The notes under the pieces: model-generated
What the model was told of the DNA's origin: nothing
The model's database searches: none
What the model saw: only the letters and a program-made list of their open reading frames with translations
Part shown: piece after piece, positions 1 to 13,800 of the stretch
Layout of the letters: the number at the start of each line of letters is the position of its first letter
Numbering within the stretch: position 1 is the first letter of the stretch
Position numbers and translations under genes: made by a program
NCBI RefSeq assembly: GCF_011075055.1
Contig: NC_058156.1
Location: 2,356,001 to 2,420,000, forward strand
Source: Mangifera indica
Lineage: Eukaryota > Streptophyta > Magnoliopsida > Sapindales > Anacardiaceae
Direction: 5' to 3'
DNA length: 64,000 nucleotides

Positions 1-870
1 GGACTTGGTATTACATCTTACTCAAATGACTATTTCCTCTCCCAAGTTAAGAATGCTTTAGATCTCTCTTGTACTCCTACATTAGATGGTGGTATGTTTT
101 CTACTCCACTAGATCTAAACATCAAGCTTAAAAAACTAGATGGAGAACCTTTTCTTGATCCCACATTGTATCATCAACTTGTTGATAGTCTAGCCAATTT
201 GACAATCATTCAACTTGACCTTTCTTTTGTTGTCAGCCTAGTTAGTCAATTCATGTATATTCCACACATTGCTCATTATTTATTGTACTTTGAATCTTTT
301 AATATGTTTGAGCTACAATATGTTATGGCCTTGAATTTTCATCAACATTTTCTTTTCATTTGTGTGTTTATTCTATGTTAATTGGGTTGGGGACCGTACT
401 AAGCATAATTCTACTATTGATTATTGCAATTTTTTTGGAGATTCACTGATCTTCTAGTGTATTAGAAAGCAAAAGGTTGCTTCTTGCTCTAGTTTTGAAT
501 CAAATTACAAAGCTCTCACTAACACCACTTTTGAATTCATATGCCAACTTTTGAACTCGTATGCTCGTGAGGTTTCACACGATGGTAGTGCTTCACTTTA
601 TTGCAACAAAAGAGTGTCATAGGCATTGCTCAGAATAATGTCATCCATGAACATACCAAACACATTGAAATTGATTGTCACTACATTTGTAATCATATTT
701 GAAAGAGTACTTTACATCTTAAGATTTGGATCACTAGATTAGATTGCTAACATTTTAATGGTCTTTCCAAAATGCACGATTTTGTCACCTTATTTCCAAA
801 CTCAATCTAGTTTCCATACTACCATTTCCAGTTTGAGGAGGATTAGTAAAGCTATAATTGTTAATTTGTT
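1..870 (+). mobile_element. Decayed 3' end of a Ty1/copia polyprotein (RT-RNase H)
   Basis: Frame-shifted translation of the plus strand gives the end of a copia reverse transcriptase: a SQVKNALDL-like block, then LVDSLANLTI (compare LVGSLLYLT) and VSQFMYIPHIAH. An RNase H relic follows: STIDYCNFFGDS, then KQKVASCSSFESNYKAL near 470-520, and NNVIHEHTKHIEIDCHYI near 640-700. Stops and frame changes break it throughout, so it cannot be active. No LTR is recognisable at its right end, and its left end lies outside the window. Confidence 0.85.
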
Positions 871-1224
871 AATCTAATTTCCTTGTACACATTAGCTCAT
901 TGAGTCTCCTTGTTTGCATTATTTCATTTTCGTACATAGATTATACTCTTCATTATATATTCACATAACACATTACAATTGATATATACACAATATACCA
1001 TTTTCTTTCAGTAATATTTGTCTATCCTTCTTACAAAAACAAACAAATACATATAAAAATAGTACATCAATGTTTTCTGCAGCACAGATTGCCAATATAT
1101 GCTTGTCACTGTAACCAAACACATCTCAAGCGTTTCACAGTTAAATAATACCTCAAAACTGTGAACCAGAAGAGTCCCAGCTACTGCATAGGATTTTTAA
1201 CTTGCACGTGTGATAGCTAAAAAA
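871..1224. other. AT-rich spacer / 3' flank of APC8
   Basis: No gene seen. The right part, next to the APC8 stop codon at 1225, should carry that gene's 3' UTR because the gene is read on the minus strand. Confidence 0.4.
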
Positions 1225-4011
1225 TCAGGGAGGAAAGTGTACAACATCCATTGAAGCAAAACTTGATTGGGCTGCTCTCATTCCCCGGAGCATACTCTTT
1301 GCAGTTTCTTTCTCCTGCAATCATGCACAAAGGTAATATATAAAACACTTACGAGTTTTGACATTGTTACTATACATGATTTATATAAAATTGACCATTA
1401 ATCTCTTTATAAACTATAAATTAGGAATATTAGCATAACTCACTGGACCAGTAAAATCCAGAAGTCTGGTACAATACACCTCTGCTTCTTCAAGCCTGTT
1501 ATGGGCTCTGCAGTGAGTCGCAAGAAATAACAAAGCTTCAACAATATTTGGTCCTTCCCTCTCTTCAGCTTCCATCCTATCTAAATCCTTCTTGTAGTAA
1601 AATGCTGCTTCCTCATCACGCCCAAGTTCATGATGCAGCTTTGCAAGCTCGTTTAGGGCAATTGCTTCCCTGTCATTACAATTTGCAGCCCTTCTATAGC
1701 ATTTTATAGCCTCTTCAAGCATGTGAAGCTGTTCAGTTTCATAACACCGAGCCATAGCAATCCACAATCGAGAATCGTTTGGCTGCAAAAATACAGATTT
1801 TCGAAAATAATGAAGAGCATATAAAGGCATATGCATCATCTCATAAGCTTGTCCTAACCCATACCAGGCTCGATAATCACAAGGATTTATATCTACAGCT
1901 CGTCTATAGGCATCAATGGCAGCTGGAGTGTTTTTCATCTCAACATATTCATGGCCCATCAGTGTCCAAGCTGACAAAAAATTTTTGTTCAATTTAAGTG
2001 CCCTCTGAAAATATACAACTGATTTCTCATGCTGCCCCTTTAAACTGTAGTAATTCCCAATTATGCAACAAGACTCAGGTCTGTATTTGTCAGTCATGAA
2101 TACTCTGTGGGCAAGGTAACTTAAAGCAGAGAAGCACTCCTTTGCATATAGCACATTAGAATACATATCCATGTCTTCAACTCGATAGGGGTCATTCCTT
2201 AAAAGCTCTTCAAATATCACTTCAACTTGTTCAAATTCTCTCAGACTGTACTGTGCTTTTGCAATTTGAGCCTGTATGTAATTGCTGAAACTGAAAGTGC
2301 CCTGTAGATATTCATATTTCATTAAGGATTCATTGTGCATCCTAAGCTCTTGATAAGCACTGGCAAGAAAAAAGTCCTTCATCCAATGATTATTTAGATT
2401 AAGGCTGTTCAAGATGTCAACTGTAGTGCACAATGACTGCAGCTCTAACCAGGCACTCCAGTTCCAAGGATAGCTATTCACAGACTCCACTAAAACTGTA
2501 CGGGCAAGATACTCACTGCCTTTATCTTTTAGTACCATACCATATAGATACAACCCAAAGGGATCAATCATTCCATTTTTGCGAAATGTAGATAACTCTC
2601 TCTCAAGGGAAACGAGTTCACAATTCACAGCATCACTTTTGCCCAATGGTCCCTCAAGTTCTATCATTTCTTCGTCCTTCCGCTTTTCTCCAGCCTTAGG
2701 AACCAAATAAAGTTAAAAAATATGTAATTATAGAACTCCTTAAATATAGCATAGCTTTACTTGATCACAGTTAATTTAAAAAATAATTGGACCACCAAAT
2801 GCTCAGGCATTGCTGTGAGTGACAACATCGTGCATTATTGATGTACACATGTGAAAATTAATACAACACCATCAGAAGTAAATACCAATATGTAATTGCA
2901 ATTTCTGATTCATTTAAGAAGTTAGCCTGTAATTCATAAACCAATTCATAGACATAATGAAAGTTCTCCCACATTGATGGTAACTATAACTTTGCAATAT
3001 GTCCTCTTGATGTGAAAACTTTAAAAGCAAAATCAACCAAGTAATTTGAGGATTCACAAGAATGAGTGTATTTCAATCAAAATGGGTGGAAAACATGCAA
3101 AATGAGGCAACAGCAGGGAATGGGTATCCATACATCTATATAAGCGCATATGAATATACATTCCATGGGCAGATGTAATCCAACAGCATGGTATATAGAA
3201 ACAAATATTGCAACCAAGGGAACCCTAGTTTTGATCCTGGATGATCAGCCGTGTGAAAATGAAATAAAAAAATTGCAGAAACAATATGAATGGCAAAACA
3301 TGAGCAAGACATTGCAGAAACAGTATCAAGTGGCAAAACATGAGCAAGACAGTCAGTTAAATATTTTCTTTCCCACTAAACTCTCTGTCATGAAAATTTT
3401 CAAATACTGCACAATTTTGTAATCAAAACCGTGGATAAAAAAATAATAAGTGTCAGAATGAAACAAACCAGATAAAGAGCATAGCAGCGCAAAAACACCG
3501 ATTTCTTTCCATTTTGATCACGGAGCACGTGAGCAGCCCTCCTATACTCCCTACAATCGAAGTATGACTTTGCCAGAAGATAAAAATCACCATCCACCAC
3601 CTCATCTTCCTCCATTACCGGAGTGGAGACGTAAGAAACACCTGCAAACGGCGTTGAAGTAATCTCATTGGTGCGGAACCTTCGACGAATGCTTGAGCTT
3701 CCACGCTGGAATCTAGTGTTTGAGGGTGTATACTTGGTTGGGTCTTGTTCTATTCCAACTAATTGTTCTGCTGCCCTGCATATCCAAACCCATTAATTAA
3801 AAAATTAGCCAATTAGCATCTTGAAATTATCATTTCGTAGCTTATAGAAAGAAGAATCGAGGGGTAATTGGTTTCAAGGTAATAAATGAGAAGAATTAGA
3901 TAATTGGGGCTTAGGGTTTTAGTACCATTTGGAGGCGGAGTAAAGGCATCGATCACTGAGTTGACTAATGGCCGTGCGGAGCTCGTTTCGGCAGCTCTCT
4001 TTGAAACTCAT
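1225..4011 (-). CDS. APC8: Anaphase-promoting complex subunit 8 (CDC23), 4 exons
   Basis: APC8/CDC23 is a scaffold TPR subunit of the APC/C ubiquitin ligase that targets cyclins and securin for destruction. Inferred exons (minus strand): 4011-3926, 3775-3469, 2694-1444 and 1314-1225. All junctions are GT-AG and in phase, giving about 577 aa, close to the roughly 579 aa Arabidopsis protein. The N-terminus reads MSFKESCRNELRTAI, the usual start of plant APC8, followed by LAKSYFDCREYRRA, then AGEKRKDEEMIELEGPLGKS. Exon 3 holds the TPR array, for example CCIIGNYYSLKGQHEKSV, AWTLMGHEYVEMKNTPAA and AWYGLGQAYEMM. The C-terminus is EKETAKSMLRGMRAAQ, ending in HFPP. The frame is intact. The longest intron is 2695-3468. 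Identity is secure; the exact ends of exons 1 and 4 are inferred. Confidence 0.95.
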
Positions 4012-6300
4012 GGATCTGCTTGACTAGGTCACGGCGGGCTCATGGAGCGGGTGTAATGTGAGTGATGGTGGTGCTTGCTTGCTTCTCTCCGCGCCCTGAT
4101 TTTTGAAATGAAATGGTTGAGCGGATGCTCCGGTGGACTAAACTACAAAGAACGATGGAAATATTTTGAAATTTAAACATTACCTTCAATAATTTATCGA
4201 CTTTCTTTTGAAATTTAAATTTAAATTTGGTGGTTAAAAATAATGATTTTAGAATTTGATTGGAGTGACATGATCTAATTGATGATCAGTTTAGTTGGCC
4301 GATAATTAAATTAGTTGACTAATCAAAAATAATTTTAATAAAAATTTTATATAATTTATAATTAAATATATAATTTAACTTTTTTAACATTAAAATACGT
4401 TTAATCTAATAGTATATATATTCTCATATGATAAATAAAATTTTAGTTCGAGTTTTCATAGTAAATTTAAAAAAAAATATTTATATTGCCTAAGTTAAAC
4501 TCGATTTTATATATATTTTAATTGGTTTAATTAATGATTAACGATTCAACTAATCAGATCGGCTAACTTAATATAATTTTTAAACCCGTAATTGAAAGTA
4601 GGAAGCAAAACATACCAAAATATAACCAATAATTGATTTCCAAAATTTAAATAGTAATGTCATAAATTTTATTTATTTTATATTTTTATAATAAGATAAA
4701 ACAACAAAAATGTGTTTTTTTTAGGGGACATGTTGCCAACATCACTACCACCTCTTGCAAAACATGTCACGTGCTAGTAAGGAGTGAATTAGTTGAAGTC
4801 TTTCCATATAAAGGTCTTAGAATCGATTTCTTGTTGAAAATAAGGGTATAATCAAATTGAGTAGTATTTGACTCAAATTGATTTGATTATTTTAAAAGAG
4901 AGCTCGAGCTCGTTGAGTTGGTAATATATCAGTTTGAGTTTGAGCTTTTAACAAGAATGAATGATTTGAATTCGACTTAAACCTTTAATTTCCAAAATAT
5001 CATATATAAACTCTATATAACTTATATATTTCTAAATTACCTATTATATTAAAAGTCAAAAAACAATATTTCGCATGTGTAAATGTAAGATTTAAAACTA
5101 TTATATTTTTCTTGAGCTAACTAGTATAACACTCGAACTCAGCTAGAGAGTCAAGCTCGGGTCGAGACAATCTAAGTCATGAGCGACTCGATGCATTTAC
5201 AGCCCTTGTTGGAAGATTGATTCAAAGCCATTAAGCCTAGAAAAGGTTATGAAAATGATAGTCTAAAGAGGGAGTAATAGTCATTCCATACTAATTAAAT
5301 GACCTGTGAAATATGATAAAAGTGATTGGGTTTTGTCTCTTTGCTTGTTGAGGATTTGCTTAAACAAAATTCAAAACAAAAATTATTATGGCTTATTGAA
5401 CTCCCCGATGACACTAAATGTCCTCCCACTCCTCACACATTTGTCATTCTTAGGTTTTGTTGTCAGTATGATTACATCTTATACCTATGTCTGTTAATCA
5501 CTCATCATCATGATATGATATGACATCCCTTTTTAGATGCAAACTCTATGAAGAGAATACGAATTTGAAGATACTTTCACACGCAATAATGCAACAAAAA
5601 TTCAATTTCAATAATAAATGAGCATGACATTCATTTTATAAAAATATGTGCAAAATGTGTTTCATATAATTAAAACAAATCTAAACATCACCTATACATG
5701 AAAGTATCTCAAAATTCAAGAAGTCGATAAATGTGCACAAATAAATACGTTATCCCTATATACATAAACAAAAATGACAAATATATCCTTCCTCACGCAT
5801 CTGAGGCTAACTTACCTGTTATTTTCTTGTTGCCTTACTAGCTCATCTTCTGATTGCAAAACAATTTAAAGAACACATGAGTGTGAAAATACTCAATAAG
5901 TAGCTGACATATTAGATATCACATCATGCACAAATCATATACTTATTCTTAGCATTCCATATAAAACATTGTGTAGAACTAGCACATAACAATTGCCATT
6001 AAGGTTTCCCATTCATCCCTTCTCTCTATGACATTACATATTTATTTCTAAATTGATATTCTTCGACATTACATATATGTCCAATCTTGCAGAACTTTAA
6101 CATCCTAGATGACTAGTTTTCAAATTTCTTTAGTATCTTAATGATACATATTCTTATCTCTTTAACATCTCAAATGTTTTGTGAAAATATGTCACTTCTA
6201 ATTTAATCATCCCAAATGTCTCATTCTTAATCACTTCTACTAGGTACACATAGTACATGTCAATCGAACTTAGGTTGTATAGGGATCAACTAAGGCTGGA
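4012..6300. other. AT-rich intergenic DNA with repeat debris
   Basis: The first 200 bases should include the APC8 promoter. Around 4890-5200 lies a segment rich in GAGCTCGAGCTC and TCGAACTC blocks, which recur at 6290-6400, 13330-13680, 14759-15082 and 54110-54340 and resemble small DNA-transposon relics. The rest is AT-rich with no convincing gene. Short reading frames near 5306-5523 show no recognisable protein. Confidence 0.4.
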
Positions 6301-6711
6301 TTTGAGCCGAGTTGAGTCTGAACATGGCTTGGCTCGGTTTCAGCTTGTTTTATAAAAGGTAAGCCCAAGCTTTGGCTTAGGGTCGGTTCACTTGATAGTT
6401 ATGAAGTTAGGGATCAACTCGCACATACTCAAGAGTTAAGACAGTGCAATAGGAGATTCGGAAGCGAATATGTTTGGCTTTGCTCCAAACGAAAGTGTTA
6501 AGCTTAGAGGCTGGAGATGTCAGAGAGTCGAAAACAGAAGCAAGAGGAGATGGACTCATGACATAAGAATAGGAGAAATACAACCAACAACACTGAAAAG
6601 TTGAAGACATAAAAAGAGGACGAATGACAGGAGACGATAGAAAAAGAGGAAACACAACAGAAGATATGAAGAAAATGAGACATCTTTTTAGGTTTCTATT
6701 TTATATTTTGA

Positions 6712-6714
<3 letters not shown>

Positions 6715-6771
<57 letters not shown>
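6715..6771. repeat. (AT)n microsatellite
   Basis: A nearly pure AT dinucleotide run of about 50 bases, read directly from the sequence. It produces spurious YIYIYI reading frames on both strands. Confidence 0.95.
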
Positions 6772-6779
6772 AGTCGAAA

Positions 6780-8160
6780 TACAGATGTGTACGCGTTTCA
6801 CATCTAGCGTGCACTTGATGCTACTATGATTTGCACTACTCACCAGAGGTAGTGCTTTTATAGGTGTGGGTATGACGCCTTGGTGAACTTTAAACATGCC
6901 TAAGTCGCCAACCTAGCTCTTAGCAACGTCAAGTGAAGACCCAACTGAGGCACTATCGATAAATTCTCATGTGCTTATGTCCTATCGTCGATTGTTGCAC
7001 TCTGTTTTTGACTTCTGTTGATCTAAAGTTCCAGGGGTCGTAACGTCTTTAACCATCCATTACAAATCTTTATCTACAAGTTCCCATGCTTATATGAATT
7101 CCATTAACACAAATTATGAAACTCCATTCCAATGTATATTTATATATATGGCATTTCTCTGGTTTTTGTAACCTACACAAACGCCGTAAGCACATGTAAT
7201 TTCTCACAAATGAAGACTAAATAAGCACACACATATAATATAAATAATTTTAATTCTTGGAAGCATACAAAGACCATAATTAAAAGGCTTAGATGCAAGA
7301 AAATTAAGGATTGATAGCCTACCTTTCCTCCAGGGATCACGTTGGTCTTCCCGTGGCAAAGGTTTCTCTAGCGATCTCCTTCCTTGTTCGGTGCACAACA
7401 ACTTTTCCTCTTGCTTTCTTTCTGAGTTTGAGTGCTATGAAATTCGGAAAGGTTCATCAATCCCTTCCGCATCGTACTTGTGAAAATAAAGGGAAGGCAA
7501 TGCTCTTTCATGGAAACTTCCTCCAATTTCCCCTTTTCTAACGCAATTCTTTGGAGTTATATCAAAATAGAGCAAAGTCTATGAGATTTCTATTTAAATT
7601 CCCAAAATACAATTAGTACCGAATAATAAGGAAATAATCGAATTATCTTTTACACTCACCTAGGGTATTAGAAGTATATTGTCAAACCACGTAAATTTTG
7701 TTTGTGTTTTTGTGATTGATCTTTGTCATAGGTTTTCTTTATTTAAATTTTAATTCAATGCAAAGTCATTTTTGGTGGACATAAAAATTTCATTTCAAGA
7801 AGAGCCAATTAGTTTATAATTGAGAAAGTAGTAGTTTATGGTCTAAGAGGCAAGGCAAGATTTCTTTATGCAAGTTGCTAAAATAGTCTATTGACCAAAG
7901 GACTTAATTGGTATATTGTGGAATTTATCTTAGGGAGAATGGTCATTTCTTACTCTTTTTTGTCTGAATGACAAATACTTAACCTTAAAATTAAAAGACG
8001 ACAAATTACTACTTTCCATCAAATTCTATTAATAAATTTCGTTAACTTTTATAATGAAAAAACTTGAAAGAAAATACGAAAAATACCCTTATAACAATAT
8101 TAAAATAATGAAGCAATCCATTCACAATGTATGTATGAATCTTTTACATTGAAGAGTTAT
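6780..8160. other. Intergenic DNA without an assigned gene
   Basis: Part of this stretch (6780-7560) is less AT-rich and could be an old transposon or gene relic. A minus-strand open segment near 7320-7400 reads GRRSLEKPLPREDQRDPWRK and is followed by a plausible GT donor, but I recognise no family and see no partner exons. The remainder is AT-rich. Around 7890 there is a fragment resembling the end of the fold-back elements described further right (GACCAAAGGACTT). Confidence 0.35.
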
Positions 8161-8172
8161 TATACTTTAAAG

Positions 8173-8898
8173 GGCCAAAGGACTATTTCCACCCAAAGTA
8201 TGCTCTAATCTCAACTTCTCACTCTTTAACTTTGAAAATCCTATTTATCTACCTATAAACGGTTAAAATTAACAAAACCCTAACTCCTTAAAATTTTATT
8301 TTTCTCCCCTTAAACCCTAAAAACTAACATTTCCCCTATAGACAAAGTTTTAAAAAATGATATTTTTCCCCCTAGGGTTTAATTTTCAAACTCTGGTGTC
8401 ATTGTCAATGACCTCTCCCTCTTAAAGTTTCCTTTCCCTCCGATAATCTCTCTTCTCTTAGTTGGATGTTTGATCATCTTCATCTGGGAAGACAAAGAGC
8501 TCCATCTTCCTGACGAAGCTCTTCGTCTCTCCAATGTGATTTGACACTGATCGGATGTCTACATAAGAGAAGAGAGATCGTCGAAGGGAGAGAAAACTTT
8601 GGAAAGGAAAAGCCACTAACAATAGCGCTAGAGATGATATCAGAGTTTGAAAACTAAATCGTGGGGGGGAAATGCCATTTTTTAAAACTTTGCCTATAAA
8701 GGCAATGATTAATTTTTAAGGTTTTGGAAGGAAAAAAAGATTAAATTTTAATTTATTTTTAATATTATAGATAAAATGATGATTTTACCCTAAAACTGTT
8801 AATTTTAACTAGTCATAAGTAGATATTTGATATTTTCAAAGTTAAATAGTGAAAACTAAGATAAGAGAATACTTTGGTTGGGAATAAGTCCTTTGGCC
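8173..8898. mobile_element. Fold-back Mutator-like element, copy 1
   Basis: The ends are GGCCAAAGGACTATTTCC and, inverted, GGCCAAAGGACTTATTCC. The arms stay complementary almost to the middle: blocks such as CACTCTTTAACTTTGAAAAT and CCCCTAGGGTTTAATTTTC recur inverted on the right side, so the 726-bp element is essentially one long imperfect hairpin with a spacer near 8480-8570. It is flanked by ACTTTAAAG (8164-8172) and AATTTAAAG (8899-8907), an 8/9 match consistent with a 9-bp duplication. There is no coding capacity. Confidence 0.8.
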
Positions 8899-8926
8899 AA
8901 TTTAAAGATATGAGGTTTCTTTTTAT

Positions 8927-9616
8927 GCCAAAGGACTTATTCCTATCCAAAGTTTTATGTTTTTCCAAGTTTCCACTCTTTAACTTTAAAAATCTTAAAC
9001 ACTCACTCATGAATAGTTAAAGTTAACGAAACTTTAATCCTTTAAAATTTAATTTTCTTTTCCCCTCTTAAACCCTAAAAACTAAAAGTTTTCCTCCTAG
9101 ATCAAATTTTAAAAAATAACATTTTCCCCACTAAAGTTTAGTTTTCAATCTTTGGCACCATCACTGGTAATGAAGAATGCCTGACACATCACCATACTTT
9201 GATAGTCTCTCTTCCCTCTTTTGAAACTCTAATAGATGAAGATCTCATCTTTGTTTTCTCAAACAAGATCTACATCGGTTAGAGTTCTAGAAGAGGGGAG
9301 AGAGACTATTAGAGTATAGTGAAGCATCGGAGACTTTGTATTGTTGACAATGGCTCTGGAGATTGAAAACTAAACCCTAGGGGGGAAAATATAATTTTTT
9401 AAAACTTGATTTAAGAGGAAACTTTTAGTTTTTAGAGTTTAAGAGGAGAAAAAGAGATTAAATTTTAATTTATCTTTAATATTATAAATAAAATGATAAT
9501 TTTATCTTTGAAACTAATAGATTTAACCTCTCATTGGTAGGTGTTTGAGGATTTCATAGTTAAAAAGTAAATATTTAGGAAAACGTTACACTTTGGGTGG
9601 GATAAGTCCTTTGGCC
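8927..9616. mobile_element. Fold-back Mutator-like element, copy 2
   Basis: The left end is GCCAAAGGACTTATTCC, and the right end is the inverted form in GGATAAGTCCTTTGGCC. The arms are complementary over most of the 690 bp. It is flanked by a perfect direct repeat TTCTTTTTAT (8917-8926 and 9617-9626). Taking the first element base as a mutated G gives a 9-bp duplication, as for Mutator-like elements. It lies 28 bp right of copy 1 in the same arrangement. No protein is encoded. Confidence 0.85.
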
Positions 9617-9626
9617 TTCTTTTTAT

Positions 9627-10837
9627 TTAGCATAACATAGCATAAACCATAGTTGCTTCATCAAGGAATGTTCATATTTCACTCCCCACATTCGTAGAGG
9701 TTATAGCAGCAATTTTTTCCACACTCACAATTTATGCTCCATCACCTGTTGCCACAATCGACAACCCTAATTGAACATTTAATAAAAAAGAAAAAACAAA
9801 TCCCGTTGAACACTCAATCAAACAAAAAACATTTATCAACATTCAATTAAATCAAACAGACTCAAGTGAATCAATGAAACAAACAAACATAATTTTCATC
9901 GTAGTTTCATTAACAATCATATAAATCCAGTCGAAAATTGTACCATTTATTTAGTTGGTAATAAACACTATGTTTCTTGTCAATACAAAACAATAATAGT
10001 TCAACAAACCAGTTATCAAAGGTAAAATGACCAAAGCTTTAAATTTCTTATATATAAAATATTATTCAATAAATATATTTAATAAATACAAAATTATAAT
10101 GGATGTCCCCGGCCCGACCATCTTACTAGATCAAAACCTTGTTAGATGTTTTGTTGGTAACGAAGACTTTTATTCGAACTGAATCTCATTTGAGCTATAT
10201 GACCAAAGTTTTATCCGAGTTAAATTTAAACCAACATTTTAATAAAAATCATTCACGAAAACCCTAAAAAGTACCATTTATTTTGATCACGACTTACGTG
10301 GTTCTTGATGGGACAACCTCATTTGGGTACATCCAAGGGCATGGTTTCCTTCTTTCACCCGGCAACTCACGTAACACAAACCCTCCACAACAAATTCATT
10401 GCGGTCGAATCAATTACATCGAAAATAATAAAGGTTTATTGATCAACCTTGTAAGTACTAAACTTGGTAAATTAATAATTTATTCTTGATACTTAAACCT
10501 ATACTCAGATGTTTAAAGATTTTGTTATCACAAGAAAATTACCACCACACCCTCGAATCATGAAGCCAACGGATTATTATTTAAGTCGAGAGCTTCTAAA
10601 TTCCAATTCAAATTTCCGCTAATCCAGGTCGTCTTTTAAACTTTTAAAACCCCAACGCCCTCCTTCAGATCCCTCGCTTTCAAAATTTTTACCCCGCCAA
10701 CGCCATTATTCAATTCCCCTCTCTGTGCTTAACGGTCCTCTTCGTCACTGTCCTTTTTCAGCAGCGCGGCACCCACACCACCCCCCCCCTTTCTCTCTCT
10801 TTACAATTGTCTTTCTACAGTATTCACTCTCTCAGAA
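9627..10837. other. Spacer and 5' region of the E2F-like gene
   Basis: AT-rich to about 10500, then richer in GC and in C/T tracts (including a run of nine C near 10790) just upstream of the E2F-like start at 10838, as expected for promoter and 5' UTR. I could not find an exact TTTSSCGC E2F box; TTTCCGC near 10613 is only similar. Confidence 0.4.
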
Positions 10838-13800
10838 ATGCCGCAATCTTCTTCCAGCAATATTCTTGATCCTTCTTCTAGACACAATACTTACAGCCGC
10901 AAACAAAAATCTCTCGGACTTCTCTGCTCAAAGTAGTTTTCTTTATTTTTTTATTGGAGAAAGAACTGTTTCATTATTATTGATCTTTTTGATTTGTTTT
11001 TTTGTTTGATTTGCAGTTTCTTGACCTTGTGCAATCGAGAGGGTGTTGAGTCGATTGGTCTTGATGATGCAGCGACAAAATTAGGTTTTGGTCTGACTTT
11101 GAATTTCGTATATTATCTTTGAAATGTTCTGACTGTGTAGGATTTATTTGGTTTGAGGCATTGCAGGTGTCGAGAGACGGCGAATCTACGATATTGTAAA
11201 TGTTTTGGAAAGCGTTGGAGTAGGTTTCTTGCTCTTTCCTTTTTATTGGTTCTAGTTTTCTAATTTTTAATTATATTCTTGCTTGCAAATCTGTGTTCAT
11301 CTTTATTATTATTATTTTTTAATTTAAGCTCTTTTGGTTAATTTAGGTTCTTGCAAGAAGTGCAAAGAATAGATACACGTGGAAAGGGTTCAAGGCAATC
11401 CCTAGGGCTTTGCAGGAGCTGAAGGTAATTTTGATTTGTTTTGTTGGGTTTATACTATGTTTTAAAGGTTGATATTTTATATAAAAAAGTCCAAGTGATT
11501 TTGTTTGGTTTGATTGTAGGAAGAAGGTTTTAGGGATGCTTTCACTACCTTCGACGCCAACAATAATGCAAAAGTCCGTCAATTAGGGTCATTGAATTGA
11601 TATATTTTAATGGTTTTTTTTTTTTTTGGGTTTTGTAGTGAAATTCATAGCGTTTATTGTTTAAGGTTTCGGATGATGATGAAGAGGATGAAAGTTCATC
11701 TAACCACAATACTGGAAGCCAAAGCGATAATGCGAACGCTAGACCTTTTCCAAAAATTTCTAAGAACGGTAAATGAAGGAGTTTTTTTTTCTTTGTTTTG
11801 ATGTAACCTTTGTTTTTAAGGGTACAATATCTGTTCATGCTTTTTAAAAAAAATATTTTTCAACTTGCATATTCTTTACTCAAAGCTGTAGATCGCTATT
11901 TAGTTTACAAAATTGACGACTAATGAAAAAATAAAAGTGAATATGATTTTAATGTTTTCGTATAATTTGAGTTCTTTATATGATCTTGAATTGGCGACAG
12001 TGCTTTGTAAGTTTTTTTCCCACGTGGTCGTTATTATAAGCAATAGATGTTGAAATTATCAGAAAACTTGGACAAATTAAGTGACATGTTTCAGTCAGAC
12101 TTGTTTGTATATTTTCTGTACAGATAGCAGAAGAGAAAAGTCTCTCGGACTTCTAACACAGAATTTTGTCAGGCTCTTTGTCAGCTCTAACGTGAGTGAA
12201 AACTAGAGAATTTTCTTTTAGGGTTGCCATTATCTTATAAGTATCAATAGTATGCAGTTTTGTTTCTCAGGCAGATATGATCACCCTGGATGAAGTTGCA
12301 AAGTTACTGGTTGGGGATGCACACAATTCATCAATAATGAGAAGTAATCGAAGTCTTTAACTTATACTGTTTCATTTTGACCTGTCTTTGTAAGGAGGAA
12401 CTGAGAATTTCTCTAATTATTATCTTGTTTATTAATTCTGCAGCAAAAGTAAGGAGGTTGTATGACATTGCTAATGTCTTGTCTTCCATGAATCTCATTG
12501 AGAAGGTAAACAAAGAATCGTCCGTAACTACTTGTGGGATAAGGATATAAAAGCCACTTGATTTATTTGTTTTAGTTATATAGAATGTGACCCAACTTAC
12601 TCAAACACTAATGCAATTATATAGTTCTCAAGTTTCAACTTTTTCTATGTAGACCCATCCTATAGATAGCAGGAAGCCAGCTTTTAGGTGGTTGGGGGTA
12701 AAAAAGTCAGATATTGGTTATGATGGTTCGTTGATCCTTAATGAGTCTAAGAAGAGAGCATTTGGAACTGATGTTACTAACATCGGTTTCAAAAGAAACA
12801 AAGTGGACTCTTTAATTGATGGGAATATAAGCCAAAGCATTAAAATGGAAAAGCAACAGCAATTTGACGATTTGATAAAGGTGGTTGATAGTAGCGATGT
12901 AGATAATGATGGAAAACAGTGTCAACGAAGTTACCAGTTCGGTCCTTTTGCTCCTGCAATTTTGCCCGAAGCTGATCCCTTAAAGCATAATGAGAAGAGG
13001 ACATATGACTGGGAGGGTCTAGCTTGTGTGTGTCGTCCTCAATATTACAACCAAGGTATGATCTGATGCTTATTATGATCTGTGAAGTTGTATGACTGTT
13101 GATGCCTAGGATCCAGCCAATCGAATAAATTCTACTGCAGAAATGTATATGGTTGCAGCAGACTTTATGGGAACAAATAAACGGAATTAAAAAAAAAAAA
13201 GATATTGGTGGAGATGCCAAACTATTTGTACTTCATCTATCTGTTTTCTGGTTTCCGCTTCTTCCCCTTTAAATGCTTCTTCCAGTAATATTGAGCTTTT
13301 TCTTTCAACAACACTTTGTTATGGTTGGGGATGAATTCGAATTAGGCATCTCAAGTTAAACTTGAGTTTAACTATAATGTTAAGTTGAGTTGAGATTTGA
13401 GTTTGGCTTAGTATTATAATCGAATAAAAAATAATTAAAATAATATTATTTTAATTTGTATTAGTTAAAATAATATTGTTTTAATTACTTTATATAGAAT
13501 TTTTCTAAACTCACAAGCTTGATAAACTAAATATCCTTCAAGCTGGAGTTAAAAAATATTTAAGTTTTAGATTTGAGTTTACACTCGAATTCACTTGAAC
13601 CAAGTGTGTTTAAGGCTTATTTGAAAATAAGCTTGTTTTCTAATTTTATGAAACTTGGTTCGAATCTAATCTTAGTTATGATAAATAAGTTTGTTTAATC
13701 TTACATGTGCATTTCCAGGTCTCTATCACAGTGTTAAGACTGAAATATCAAGAAAATACACAGTAATGATCTTTAATCTATTCTTACTATTAGTTTGTTC

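Noticed and set aside
3150..3422. Plus-strand frame with a tandem KTLQKQYQVAKHEQD-like repeat
   Set aside because: Lies in APC8 intron 2 on the opposite strand. The apparent peptide repeat comes from a short duplicated DNA unit (GCAAAACATGAGCAAGACA), with no sign of a gene.
6624..6897. YIYIYI frames around 6624-6897
   Set aside because: Products of the AT microsatellite, open on both strands by composition.
7204..7541. Overlapping frames on both strands near 7204-7541 as a gene
   Set aside because: Composition is mildly coding-like, but no family, start context or further exon could be supported.
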